A stretch of DNA of 64,000 nt from Dyadobacter arcticus (GTDB taxonomy: Bacteria; Bacteroidota; Bacteroidia; Cytophagales; Spirosomataceae): contig NZ_JAASQJ010000002.1 in NCBI RefSeq assembly GCF_011762185.1, positions 620,001-684,000 of the forward strand, written 5' to 3'. Both the position numbers and the translations under genes were made by a program. Below the pieces are notes generated by a model. That model saw nothing but the letters and a program-made list of their open reading frames with translations, was not told the origin of the DNA and did no database searches. Of this stretch, positions 28,436-37,342 are shown one piece after another (the stretch's first letter is position 1; each line of letters opens with the position of its first letter).

Positions 28436-29607
28436 TTCAATGTATGCTGAATAACCTCCTCAATATCAAAAGCCAGCATAGTCTGACAAACTTCACTTTT
28501 CAGATCCGAGAGCTGCTCGAAATTGCACAAATTTCCATCTTCAAATTGACGTACAAATTCCTTAAATATATTCAAATGACTGTCATCGTCCTTGGGATGC
28601 GGAACATGCTTGGATACGCCCCTCATTTGTAATACCAGCGCTACATCTTCACGGTCATAACACAATGTGCCCAATGTAATTGCCGGCTTTTCATGAAGGA
28701 TCGGATAATGATAAATTCCGGATCCGCATTGATGAATAATTAGATCGACCGAGGACGACACCAGATCGAGTGGTAAAAATCGGTTTTGAAAAAGTCGCTG
28801 TTGCTCAGCTTCATTCAAAATTTCATAATGAACAGTCGTAATAACACAATATCCCTGCGCCAGCAAATAAGCTATGTACACACCCACCGCACTATTGTCA
28901 ATCAGACCGAGGGTCAGGAATACCTTCCTTCTATTCTTATTTGAATCGAAAAAAATCTTCAATTCCGAAATCAGTGCCTCCGAAGCATTGTCCTTAACGA
29001 TCAGTGGCCCGGAGAAAAAATAGGACTCCTTATTGGAAATGTTATCCGGCAGCAATTCAATGGATGGGATTCCAGGTACAACTTTGGTTTTAGCATGTAG
29101 GTATTTCTTCAAAAGTTTCAAATCAGGCATTGTATCCGACGGCTGCAAACCTTCATGCAGAAATGCCAGCAGATCATTACCTTTTCTTCCATCATCACCC
29201 TTTTCCGCCGAATGAAAGTGATGGTGCCTTCTTTGCGTTTTATCAATTGATCTGAAAAAACCGGTCCTGTGTATTGAAATTCGTGGGACGCCATTTTTCT
29301 CAGATATCAGTGGGCTTGTAAAACAATTGTCTTCCAAAATGATGTCCGGCTTTACCAGATCAAATGATTTTTTTTCGGCAGAGAAAACAGTTTCGCTCAT
29401 TGCACTCACACTCATATCCTGACTGATTTCATATTTAGCATCAACACAATTAATCCCGCTGCTACTCAAAAGAGCTCTGCTCTGCTCGCCCACCAGAAAA
29501 AAATTATTAACATACGGTAGCCTTTTAAAGTAACGCTGATGCATCACAAAAAGCGGGATCAGATGCGAATGACCACCAACCAGACTTGGTATCGATAAGA
29601 TATTCAT
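28432..29607 (-). CDS. GT-B glycosyltransferase (UGT/MGT-like), divergent
   Basis: 391 residues with the GT-B build of UGT/macrolide glycosyltransferases: N-terminal acceptor half starting MNILSIPSLVGGHSHLIPLF, and in the C-terminal half the donor-binding signature in degenerate form (LIIHQCGSGIYHYPILHEKPAITLG, where HGGxGT is the norm). It overlaps both neighbours by four bases (lipoprotein gene before, LanB gene after), so it is translated as part of the same operon. A role in glycosylating the peptide is inferred. Confidence 0.75.
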   Translation of the reverse strand: MNILSIPSLVGGHSHLIPLFVMHQRYFKRLPYVNNFFLVGEQSRALLSSSGINCVDAKYEISQDMSVSAMSETVFSAEKKSFDLVKPDIILEDNCFTSPLISEKNGVPRISIHRTGFFRSIDKTQRRHHHFHSAEKGDDGRKGNDLLAFLHEGLQPSDTMPDLKLLKKYLHAKTKVVPGIPSIELLPDNISNKESYFFSGPLIVKDNASEALISELKIFFDSNKNRRKVFLTLGLIDNSAVGVYIAYLLAQGYCVITTVHYEILNEAEQQRLFQNRFLPLDLVSSSVDLIIHQCGSGIYHYPILHEKPAITLGTLCYDREDVALVLQMRGVSKHVPHPKDDDSHLNIFKEFVRQFEDGNLCNFEQLSDLKSEVCQTMLAFDIEEVIQHTLN

Positions 29608-30974
29608 TTGGTCAATGTTGATTTTATATTTTTGAAATCGCCAAGTTTCAGGCCGTCGACAAATTCATTTGAATAAATAAGCCGGAGCAAGTCCGCGTAA
29701 CGTTTGTTAAATTCGACCGTATTATCTCCAATTTCGAATAGCTTATTTCCTCCTAACCGATTCTGTGGAATGGGCACCAGACTAAAATACAATGCATCCA
29801 CAATACTCTGTTGCCTGAATTTCTTGCTTTTCTCGCTGCCATTGAATGACAGGCTTACCCTGCTTTTGATCAGCTTCGGAAACATGCAATCGTCTCCCTT
29901 AACAACCTCAATATTCCTGTGGATCGCTTCCTTTTGCTGATCCATATGTTTGAGGTTTAAAACGATTCCATAATCGCGTTCGGAAACATTCTTCGGAGCT
30001 AATCTGACATGCAAGTCAGGGACTATTTTATGGATTGATGCAATTGCTCTCTCAACAATTACCGAATCCTCATTTTGAACTGAACCGCATAGATTAACCC
30101 AAATTTCCCTGGGGTGCTTAAGCAATTCCTGTCCGGTAAAACAAGCTTCCAAGTCGCCACTCGTATAAAGATCCTCCGGAAACCTACCTAATAACTTCTT
30201 GATCTTTTCACTCGTATTGATAGAATAAAGTTCATCCGAAAAATCCTTCTCAAAGGATTCCCTGGGATAATTGAGCGGGATTGCCGGATCATAAAGCATC
30301 GAAACGACAGCCATATCAAGTCTGGTAAAGGATTTATCCGGATTATCGTTTTGGAAAAATAAGCTGCCCGGATAAGTATAGCTATCCCCGGTTACACCCA
30401 GTGATTGTACAATCTCCTCCAATACAATATTCTCCCTCGTCGAATGCAGTGTATCGTTTCCATTATAGTATATGCCGACATATGCCTTGCTGAGAATGCC
30501 GTCGTAACTGACCGAGCGTGCCATTCCAAAATGACTGGTGGTATCGACATCATTTTGAATAAGACTATCCGCTTTCAGATACGCTCCTACCTCCTTAACA
30601 TTTCCAAAGAAAATTTCTATCGAATTTGCATCACTTTTGATTTCCAGCGTGCATTTAATCGGAAGGTCCAATTTATTGATTCTCGCAATTACATTTTTTA
30701 CATAACCTATTTCTGTTTCGGACGGATTGCCAACCAAAACAATTTTAGGATCCGAATTCCACTTCAACAAATTATCAAGATTCTTGCTCTCAAAGTCCTC
30801 ATGAAAAACAGTTTCATAAAAATAATTGATGGTAGCCATATCATACCTGCCCTTTAACCCTAGGATTTCATCAGCATTAATCTCCGGGCCTTTCTTTTTC
30901 CCGCAAGCCGAAAACAATGTCGCCATAGCACAAGTCATAAATATTAAGAAAATAATTCTGATCTTTTCTGGCAT
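29604..30974 (-). CDS. Lipoprotein with two DUF2927-like halves
   Basis: 456 residues with lipobox LFSAC. The first half has the DUF2927 pattern (ENIVLEEIVQSLGVTGDS, then RLDMAVVSMLYDPAIPL). The second half repeats the layout in weaker form: KIVLVGNPSETEIGYVKNVI corresponds to IWVNLCGSVQNEDSVIVERAI, and the Q-S-L and L-LIYSNEF segments recur. No catalytic motif is seen. It lies between the precursor gene and the glycosyltransferase and overlaps the latter by four bases. Possible jobs are immunity, or a surface protease-like or binding role; the function is unknown. Confidence 0.7.
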   Translation of the reverse strand: MPEKIRIIFLIFMTCAMATLFSACGKKKGPEINADEILGLKGRYDMATINYFYETVFHEDFESKNLDNLLKWNSDPKIVLVGNPSETEIGYVKNVIARINKLDLPIKCTLEIKSDANSIEIFFGNVKEVGAYLKADSLIQNDVDTTSHFGMARSVSYDGILSKAYVGIYYNGNDTLHSTRENIVLEEIVQSLGVTGDSYTYPGSLFFQNDNPDKSFTRLDMAVVSMLYDPAIPLNYPRESFEKDFSDELYSINTSEKIKKLLGRFPEDLYTSGDLEACFTGQELLKHPREIWVNLCGSVQNEDSVIVERAIASIHKIVPDLHVRLAPKNVSERDYGIVLNLKHMDQQKEAIHRNIEVVKGDDCMFPKLIKSRVSLSFNGSEKSKKFRQQSIVDALYFSLVPIPQNRLGGNKLFEIGDNTVEFNKRYADLLRLIYSNEFVDGLKLGDFKNIKSTLTK

Positions 30975-31014
30975 TACGGCTCTAAATTTATTTTGCTAGA
31001 ATTCCAGTTAAACT

Positions 31015-31050
31015 TCAAAATGGGCCCCGCTAAGGTTAGAAGGACCCATT
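31015..31050 (-). terminator. Hairpin terminator behind the precursor peptide gene
   Basis: On the minus strand AATGGGTCC and GGGCCCATT (31042-31050 and 31019-31027) form a nine-pair stem with one G-U pair and a 14-base loop, followed by TTTTG. It sits about 120 bases after the precursor stop and before the lipoprotein gene. A partial terminator here would give more precursor than enzyme transcript, as in many peptide clusters. Confidence 0.55.
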
Positions 31051-31172
31051 CGTAATTTGGCGGATAGAAACTTTACTTTATCAGTAGGCACATTGATCAT
31101 CTCCTTACTAATCATTGCCATGAAATTGAAGATGACGTGTTCAATTTACTATCCAATATAATTGTTTAGTAA

Positions 31173-31439
31173 TTATTGGTAGGTGTAAGTTGTCGTAGTG
31201 ACAGTACTATCCCCACCCGATTTGTTTTTATAAGTAGACACACTCTGCACTTTCTTCTTAGGGGTCTTAGATTTACCATTATAACTACCCCAAACGTATC
31301 CAATGGTTGTTATAACAGTACCAACCAAGACATAAACGCCACAAGGAATGGTTGTTCCACCTTTAATTTCTGTCAGCTCCCGCTCACAAAGTTGAATAGC
31401 ATAGCTATCCACCATTAAGTCATCAATTGATAGTTTCAT
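31173..31439 (-). CDS. Double-glycine leader precursor peptide (RiPP/bacteriocin-like)
   Basis: 88 residues. Leader 1-28 (MKLSIDDLMV ... ELTEIKGG) has the E-L-x-x-I-x-GG ending recognised by C39 peptidases, and its KLSIDDL start resembles leaders of Bacteroidota lanthipeptide-like precursors. The predicted core is residues 29-88: an N-terminal hydrophobic stretch (31-50) with one Cys at 33, Gly-spaced motifs (GYVWG, GSYNG), a Lys-rich middle (KSKTPKKK) and a Ser/Thr-rich end (STVTTTTYTYQ). By my count 19 of 60 core residues are Ser or Thr. The gene follows the exporter genes and is flanked by dehydratase and glycosyltransferase genes. The modification pattern is unknown. Confidence 0.75.
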   Translation of the reverse strand: MKLSIDDLMVDSYAIQLCERELTEIKGGTTIPCGVYVLVGTVITTIGYVWGSYNGKSKTPKKKVQSVSTYKNKSGGDSTVTTTTYTYQ

Positions 31440-31520
31440 ATTAAGTAAAATTAAGAAATATTCCTACTCGTTTTTGGTTTTTCGGAATCGACCATATGGC
31501 AATGATTATCTTTGATGTTT

Positions 31521-32801
31521 TTATTTCTTATTGAATACATATAGCATATTAGAAAATACTCTTTCGAGAAGGCTTCTGTCATTTGTGATTATTTCCCCAA
31601 TTCCTTTCATGTTATCCTTAATTACAATCCTATTCTTCGAGATTTCACGGAAATTTATATCAATACGTCCTACATAAAATTTCTCATCGGAAATCAGCGA
31701 AAACTCTGATAAAGTCCCCTCAATGACGCCATACTCTTTATAAGGATAATCGTTCAATTTTATCAAAACCCGCTGCCCTAATTTCACCTTTCCCGCACCC
31801 TCAACAGATATATTTGCCTTAATAAAATGTGAACTACTGTCCGGAAGCACTGTTAGCAACTTTCCTGAAAATTTATTTCCCTCTTCTAGATTTTGCAAAA
31901 AATGAACTTTGCCATGAAGCGGTGCAACAAACAAATAGAGCTTCTTCCAGGCTTCGATCGCTGCATGCAAGCGGCCTAGTGATGTTCGGATGGAAACAGA
32001 TTGTGTCAGCAGGCTTTGCCTCTCATCGCTCATCAGACTTTTCCTTGTATTTGTGAGTTTTACAATATCCGCCCCGATTCTGGTAACCTGTATTTCATTC
32101 TGCTTCAATTCCGATAGCTTATTATAGTAATTTTGTCGGTTGGTATAATTGTCAACCCGGCTCAAAACTTTTTGACTGGACAAAATCGAATCAATTTTCA
32201 TTTTCTCTTCATTGATCTCATGTTGCTTATCGTCAATTTTAGTTAATGTAGAATAATGACTTTGCAATCTTTTCAACCCATCCAGCTCATCATCCAGATA
32301 TTGAATCTGCGATTGAAAAGAATTCATTTTCCGAATTTTATAATACAATAAAAGCTCATTGGAAAAAGATGTCCACTCATTCTCAATTGTCTCACCCAAT
32401 TGCATATTCGATCCCACATATTTCTCGAAAAAAGCGGTTAATCTATTGTCATTAAAAGAGAAATTCTTCAATTCCCTGTCAAGCGTAAGGACATCCTGGT
32501 AATTTGCACCATTCCGAAAAACCAAAAGATTCATATTTTCTTTCACCGGTGCATTGTTGCGGACCAATATCTTCTGGATCTCCGCCTCCTCGGGAGGTTG
32601 AAAAGTAATGCTCGGCTTATTTGTTGAAATTTTGATCTCACATTTAATAATATCCGGATACCTGACAATGTACGCCAGAACGAACAGCAGAAGAAATATC
32701 CCAAGAAAAACGGTAACGCCCCATCGCATCCACCAGCTTGGCTTCATCATGTACACCTCGCCGTAAAACTCGTCCCTTAAGTCAAAATCTTCCAGATTCA
32801 T
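31521..32801 (-). CDS. HlyD-family membrane fusion protein
   Basis: 426 residues: a short cytosolic start, one membrane segment (VFLGIFLLLFVLAYIV), a biotinyl-lipoyl-like half (IKCEIKISTNKPSITFQ, IQKILVRNNAPVKENMNLLVF), a long coiled coil (about 120-270), and the second half (LFVAPLHGKVHFLQNLEEGNKF). It links the ABC exporter to an outer-membrane channel, which is not encoded here. Three bases separate it from the exporter gene upstream. Confidence 0.85.
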   Translation of the reverse strand: MNLEDFDLRDEFYGEVYMMKPSWWMRWGVTVFLGIFLLLFVLAYIVRYPDIIKCEIKISTNKPSITFQPPEEAEIQKILVRNNAPVKENMNLLVFRNGANYQDVLTLDRELKNFSFNDNRLTAFFEKYVGSNMQLGETIENEWTSFSNELLLYYKIRKMNSFQSQIQYLDDELDGLKRLQSHYSTLTKIDDKQHEINEEKMKIDSILSSQKVLSRVDNYTNRQNYYNKLSELKQNEIQVTRIGADIVKLTNTRKSLMSDERQSLLTQSVSIRTSLGRLHAAIEAWKKLYLFVAPLHGKVHFLQNLEEGNKFSGKLLTVLPDSSSHFIKANISVEGAGKVKLGQRVLIKLNDYPYKEYGVIEGTLSEFSLISDEKFYVGRIDINFREISKNRIVIKDNMKGIGEIITNDRSLLERVFSNMLYVFNKK

Positions 32802-32804
32802 ATT

Positions 32805-34982
32805 TCAACTGTCAAGCTCTATTTGATTGCTAACCAAATTAAAATAGTACCCTTTCATCGCCAGAAGTTCGGAGTGGTTTCCAACTTCCACAATTTCACC
32901 CTTGTCTAACACAACAATCTTATCGGCGCTTTTCACCGTACTCAACCGGTGTGCAATGATCACACTTGTCTTTCCTTTTAAAACGCGCTCGAAATTGTTG
33001 GTAATTTCTCTTTCGTTCTTCGCATCTAATGAATTCGTTGCTTCGTCAAAGAATAAAAAATCAGGGTCCTTATAAAGTGCGCGCGCAATTAGTATGCGCT
33101 GCTTTTGCCCCCCGCTGATACCAAAGCCACCATTACCAATTGGCGTATATAACTTTAATGTAGTTTCACTAATGAACTCCCTCAAATTCGCAATGTCGAT
33201 CACCGATCTTAGCCTTTCCTGATCGACATCATCTGGTTCGAGGACGATGTTGAGCAATATCGTATCATTGAAAATCTTTCCGTCCTGTAAAACCGCCCCG
33301 CACTTTTGCCGCCAGTTGTCAAGATTAATGGATGTCAGGGCCGTATCTCCAATCAAAATATCACCTTCATAATTTTCATATAATCTCAAAAGCAATTTCA
33401 TCAGGGTCGTCTTTCCGCTGCCACTTTGGCCCACAAGTGCAGTCATTTTACCCTCTTCTATTTCCAGGTTAATTTTTTTTAATACGAGTGGCGTACTTTC
33501 ATGATATTTGAATGAAAGATCCGTGATTTTGATCGTCCTGTTCAGGGGAATTGCAGACTCCACGCCAGTATGAATCGTTTCCTCCTTCTCTTCTTCGACA
33601 ACCTCATTTACCCTTTCCAAACTGATATTTGCATCCTGGTAGGATTGCACCAATCCAATGATCTGACCGACAGGCCCGTTCATCTGGCCAATGATGTATT
33701 GCGCGGACAGCATCATACCAATGGTCATTTCACCAGCCACAACCGATTTCGCCGCAAAAAATGTGATCAGAACATTCTTAACCCGGTCAATAACCGTTGT
33801 TCCAAACTGTTGTGTCTGCGACAAATTCAATAATTTCAAACTCAGATTTGAAATCTCAACCCTGCTCTTCTCCCAATCCCATCGCTTCTTTTGATGCAGG
33901 TTATTTATTTTTATTTCCGTGCTACTATCTATTATTTGAATGATGTCGTTCTGATTTACCGTATTCGCATCAAACAAGCGAAGGTCCAGCCTCCTTCTGG
34001 CTCCAAGAAATAGGAAGATCCAGATTACGTATAAGAATGTCCCGCCAAGAAATAAAAAAAACAGTTTAATATCATAGTATGACAAAATTGCCGCGTATAC
34101 GATAAAGCTTAATGTCGAAACAATAATACCCAGGAAAGCGCTCATGATAAAACCTTGGATCCGGTCATGATCACGGATTCTGTTCAGAATATCACTTGTC
34201 ATCTTTCTATCAAAAAACGTTACCGGTAATTGCAGCAATTTCCTGAGAAAGTCCGACACCATACTAATATTAACCCTATCAGCAACATACAAAATGATCC
34301 GGCTTTGAATATAATTGGAAATAATGGAGCTGAGTGTCAGTACCAGAGTGGCAATCAAAAGAACATTAATAAAATCAAAGTCTTTTGTCTCAATTCCAAT
34401 ATCTACAATTGACTGTGTGATAAAAGGAAAAACAAGACTTACAGCAATTCCAGTCAGCATTCCGATCAAAACCTGACCAATAAAATTCTTGTACGGCCTG
34501 ATGTAATCCACATACCTATAAATATTTCTGCTAACCTTTACATCGTCCTGTTGATACAGTTGTGGACTTGGTTCCAATACCAACACTACGCCTTTCTCTT
34601 GTCTGCCTCTCCAAAATTCATCAAATTCACTTCTTTTATATTTTACCAGCCCGACCTGTGGATCGGATAAGAAAAACACATCCTTCCGGATCTTATACAC
34701 CACAACAAAGTGAGAATAATGCCAATGTATAACACATGGAAGCTGGATCTTCCCAACCAGATCGTTCAAAGACATTTTAATTGGTAAAGACCGCAGCCCG
34801 ATTTCGTCAGCAACCCTGCTGATATCTTTCAGAGAAACTCCCTCCCTGGCTATATTACATTTATCACGTAAGAATTTCATTGAAAAGTTCTTACCGTAAT
34901 GTTTACATATGATCTTTAAGCATGCCGGACCACAATCCATTGCATCCAGTTGCTTAAAGAATGGAAATCCACCAATATTCAC
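32805..34982 (-). CDS. Peptidase-containing ABC transporter (C39 domain)
   Basis: 725 residues. The N-terminal C39 peptidase has its full triad: Cys17 in MDCGPACLK, His91 in YSHFVVVYK and Asp107 in LSDPQ. A six-helix membrane domain follows, then the ATPase domain with Walker A GQSGSGKTT near residue 520, signature SGGQKQR and Walker B FLFFDEATNSLD. Such exporters cut double-glycine leaders and export the core. The neighbouring precursor has the matching GG site. Confidence 0.95.
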   Translation of the reverse strand: MNIGGFPFFKQLDAMDCGPACLKIICKHYGKNFSMKFLRDKCNIAREGVSLKDISRVADEIGLRSLPIKMSLNDLVGKIQLPCVIHWHYSHFVVVYKIRKDVFFLSDPQVGLVKYKRSEFDEFWRGRQEKGVVLVLEPSPQLYQQDDVKVSRNIYRYVDYIRPYKNFIGQVLIGMLTGIAVSLVFPFITQSIVDIGIETKDFDFINVLLIATLVLTLSSIISNYIQSRIILYVADRVNISMVSDFLRKLLQLPVTFFDRKMTSDILNRIRDHDRIQGFIMSAFLGIIVSTLSFIVYAAILSYYDIKLFFLFLGGTFLYVIWIFLFLGARRRLDLRLFDANTVNQNDIIQIIDSSTEIKINNLHQKKRWDWEKSRVEISNLSLKLLNLSQTQQFGTTVIDRVKNVLITFFAAKSVVAGEMTIGMMLSAQYIIGQMNGPVGQIIGLVQSYQDANISLERVNEVVEEEKEETIHTGVESAIPLNRTIKITDLSFKYHESTPLVLKKINLEIEEGKMTALVGQSGSGKTTLMKLLLRLYENYEGDILIGDTALTSINLDNWRQKCGAVLQDGKIFNDTILLNIVLEPDDVDQERLRSVIDIANLREFISETTLKLYTPIGNGGFGISGGQKQRILIARALYKDPDFLFFDEATNSLDAKNEREITNNFERVLKGKTSVIIAHRLSTVKSADKIVVLDKGEIVEVGNHSELLAMKGYYFNLVSNQIELDS

Positions 34983-35004
34983 AGGTATTACTTTTAAATG
35001 AATA

Positions 35005-36354
35005 CTAAATACTAAAATTCTCTTTTAATAAATGCCGCACATTCTCCCTTGAATATCTTATGTCGGTAACCGCTTTAAATTTTCGCAATGACTCCCTGTA
35101 CGTTTTATTTTCCAGAATTTCTTTCAATTTCTTTTTTATTCCATCCACACGCTCATACTGAAAAACCCCGCGTATGCCTAATTGGTGATATTCCACTTTC
35201 AATGCATTATCGTTTTGGTCGTAAGAAAAGTCCAAAGGAAATACCAGCATCGGGACTTGATAAAATATGCTTTCCTTAATACCTCCCATACCGCCATGTG
35301 TAATAAAAGCAGTAGCGTTCTGTAACACAGTAGGTTGAGGAACTCTCGAAAAAAGTGATACACGATCTGAATCAAACCCCTCACTCTTTAAAGCCCCGAT
35401 AACATATTTATTGACTGAACAAACCAAATGTGTATTTTCAAAACCTTTCAGTGCGATCGAGAGTAATTTGACAAAATTGAGCAGACTTCGATCGGCACCT
35501 TCAAAAAATGTCCCAAAACTGCAATAGATGATCCGCTCTCCGTTGTCTTTTCGCTTCAATATATCGGGCCACGCTTCACTAAATAAAGCGTCCAATTCAG
35601 TGTCTACACGGCCTTCGCGCTGACACAAACCCAAATAAAATTGGTAATGCTTTGCACCACCCAGCCTGAATTCAAACTCCTCAGGCACCAGGATTATCTC
35701 AGGAATATCCTTAAACAAAAGTGTAAATTTGCTCCTAATAAGTGTATCACTGCCCGCTATCCCGCTCTTTTTTATCAAATCATCATATTGAAAATTACCA
35801 GCCAATCGCATGATATATTTCCTGGCCCCGGTAAACCAACTCAGTAAATTTGTTTTTGAAATTTTTGATGATTTCGGCTTGTTTTCGATGGGCGCATTTG
35901 CTAGTACTGTCGGATCTTCATCCACATTATATATAGAGGGCATTGGATTAAAAAATGCAATCTTTAACCCACTGTACTGATTCAGAATAAAAAATTCTGT
36001 GCTCGTGAAAACGTCAAGTATTACCAGATCAGGTTTCCAATCCTGAACTATTCGGTCGTAAATATCTTTCCTTAGACTATACAATTCATTTGAGAAATAG
36101 GCCATGAATAACCGTGTAAAACTGGTTTTACCATATTTTTCCCTGATATAACGCTCCTCCATTCCCAGGCCTATTTTAAATCCGCCTATCGTAAAACATT
36201 TAAACCCATTTTCAATACATAGTTCTTCCAAAATATGATTTCCAACCGCATACACAATATCATATTCCTCCGAAAGTAATTCTGCCAGATAAAACGAAGG
36301 CAAAACATGGCTTCGAATCGGTGATGGAATAAAAAGAGCAGTTTTTTTTGACAT
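35005..36354 (-). CDS. UGT/MGT-type glycosyltransferase
   Basis: 449 residues of the GT-B macrolide/UDP-glycosyltransferase family: N-terminal IPSPIRSHVLPSFYLAELL and the C-terminal donor site FITHGGMGGIKESIFYQVP followed by LDFSYDQNDNAL, which holds the family's HGG and D-Q positions. It lies between the exporter and the LanB elimination protein, five bases behind the latter, so it belongs to the cluster operon. These enzymes usually glycosylate small hydrophobic acceptors; a modified peptide is a plausible acceptor here. Confidence 0.85.
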   Translation of the reverse strand: MSKKTALFIPSPIRSHVLPSFYLAELLSEEYDIVYAVGNHILEELCIENGFKCFTIGGFKIGLGMEERYIREKYGKTSFTRLFMAYFSNELYSLRKDIYDRIVQDWKPDLVILDVFTSTEFFILNQYSGLKIAFFNPMPSIYNVDEDPTVLANAPIENKPKSSKISKTNLLSWFTGARKYIMRLAGNFQYDDLIKKSGIAGSDTLIRSKFTLLFKDIPEIILVPEEFEFRLGGAKHYQFYLGLCQREGRVDTELDALFSEAWPDILKRKDNGERIIYCSFGTFFEGADRSLLNFVKLLSIALKGFENTHLVCSVNKYVIGALKSEGFDSDRVSLFSRVPQPTVLQNATAFITHGGMGGIKESIFYQVPMLVFPLDFSYDQNDNALKVEYHQLGIRGVFQYERVDGIKKKLKEILENKTYRESLRKFKAVTDIRYSRENVRHLLKENFSI

Positions 36355-36359
36355 AGAAT

Positions 36360-37253
36360 TTAAAACTCTTCTTCGCTAAATATCCTGTACAACATAAATG
36401 CAATAAATGATTCGTCCCGCAAATACACCCCCAATCGATTGTTTGTCATGTGGATATGATTGTCACAAAAAGTAGCTAAATGCATGCGACTGCCCCCATC
36501 TTCGGTATTCATCTCACTACTGATATGTCGGCAACACTGCAACCACCTACCCTCCCACTCCCTATTCTCCGCCACCCGGTCATTGTTATACACACTTTTA
36601 ACAATCTCCAAAACTTTACTCCTTTGATCTAAAAACGTCTTTTCAAATGCATTTTTGACCTTGTCTATGTTTCCGGATGAAGGCAGGCTAACTTCATCCT
36701 GCTTTACCGAATGCATCAGCCAGTTTTCGAAAATCCCTTTCAAAACGGCTGCTATCGCCGCGTTTTCTGTGACCACTACTGTCAAAAATATCACGTGCAT
36801 TTTTATGGCAAAGGCCATAGCAAGCCCGTTGTTCCAGACAGAACAATATTCTTTAATGATGCTGATAACGGTTTGAGAGGAGTATCCAAAAAGAACTTCC
36901 GACAATTTCATTCCATTTTCCCCGGCGTACCGAGCAATTTCCCTTTCATACGGAACAAACTCTATTCGATATGCCTGGCAGTCATTTTGAGCGTTGAAGT
37001 AGTTTGTTGCCTGCTCTTCAATCATATTCCCGACAGCCAAAACATCACCCCCATGATTTGCCAATACCCTTAATCTCAGATGTTCCCCACCCTCCCAGTA
37101 CCGTATAAAGAAATACGATTTCAAATACTTCAGATTAGAAAGGTCACATACAATCACATTGATCAGGTTTACAATGACCCGCTCAAATTTGAGATCGCTA
37201 TATACGTACACAGAAATCCAATCATTTCTCATTTCGCTTGCTTTAAGCTTCAC
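36360..37253 (-). CDS. LanB elimination domain (SpaB_C / thiopeptide-type protein)
   Basis: 297 residues matching the stand-alone SpaB_C family. Seen: WISVYVYSD at the start, YFFIRYWEGGEHLRLR, the block FVPYEREIARYAGENGMKLSE, and near the end HIHMTNNRLGV with the conserved His and N-R-L. In NisB-type enzymes this domain removes glutamate from glutamylated Ser/Thr to give dehydroalanine or dehydrobutyrine. It complements the separate glutamylation protein at 25919-28435. Confidence 0.85.
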   Translation of the reverse strand: MKLKASEMRNDWISVYVYSDLKFERVIVNLINVIVCDLSNLKYLKSYFFIRYWEGGEHLRLRVLANHGGDVLAVGNMIEEQATNYFNAQNDCQAYRIEFVPYEREIARYAGENGMKLSEVLFGYSSQTVISIIKEYCSVWNNGLAMAFAIKMHVIFLTVVVTENAAIAAVLKGIFENWLMHSVKQDEVSLPSSGNIDKVKNAFEKTFLDQRSKVLEIVKSVYNNDRVAENREWEGRWLQCCRHISSEMNTEDGGSRMHLATFCDNHIHMTNNRLGVYLRDESFIAFMLYRIFSEEEF

Positions 37254-37342
37254 CGGAAATTAAGTATGACTGAAGAGAGGGGTGTTTGGGGTAACTTTTG
37301 TAGTCAAATTGCGACTAAAATTAGGAAGAATAAGCAGCACTG

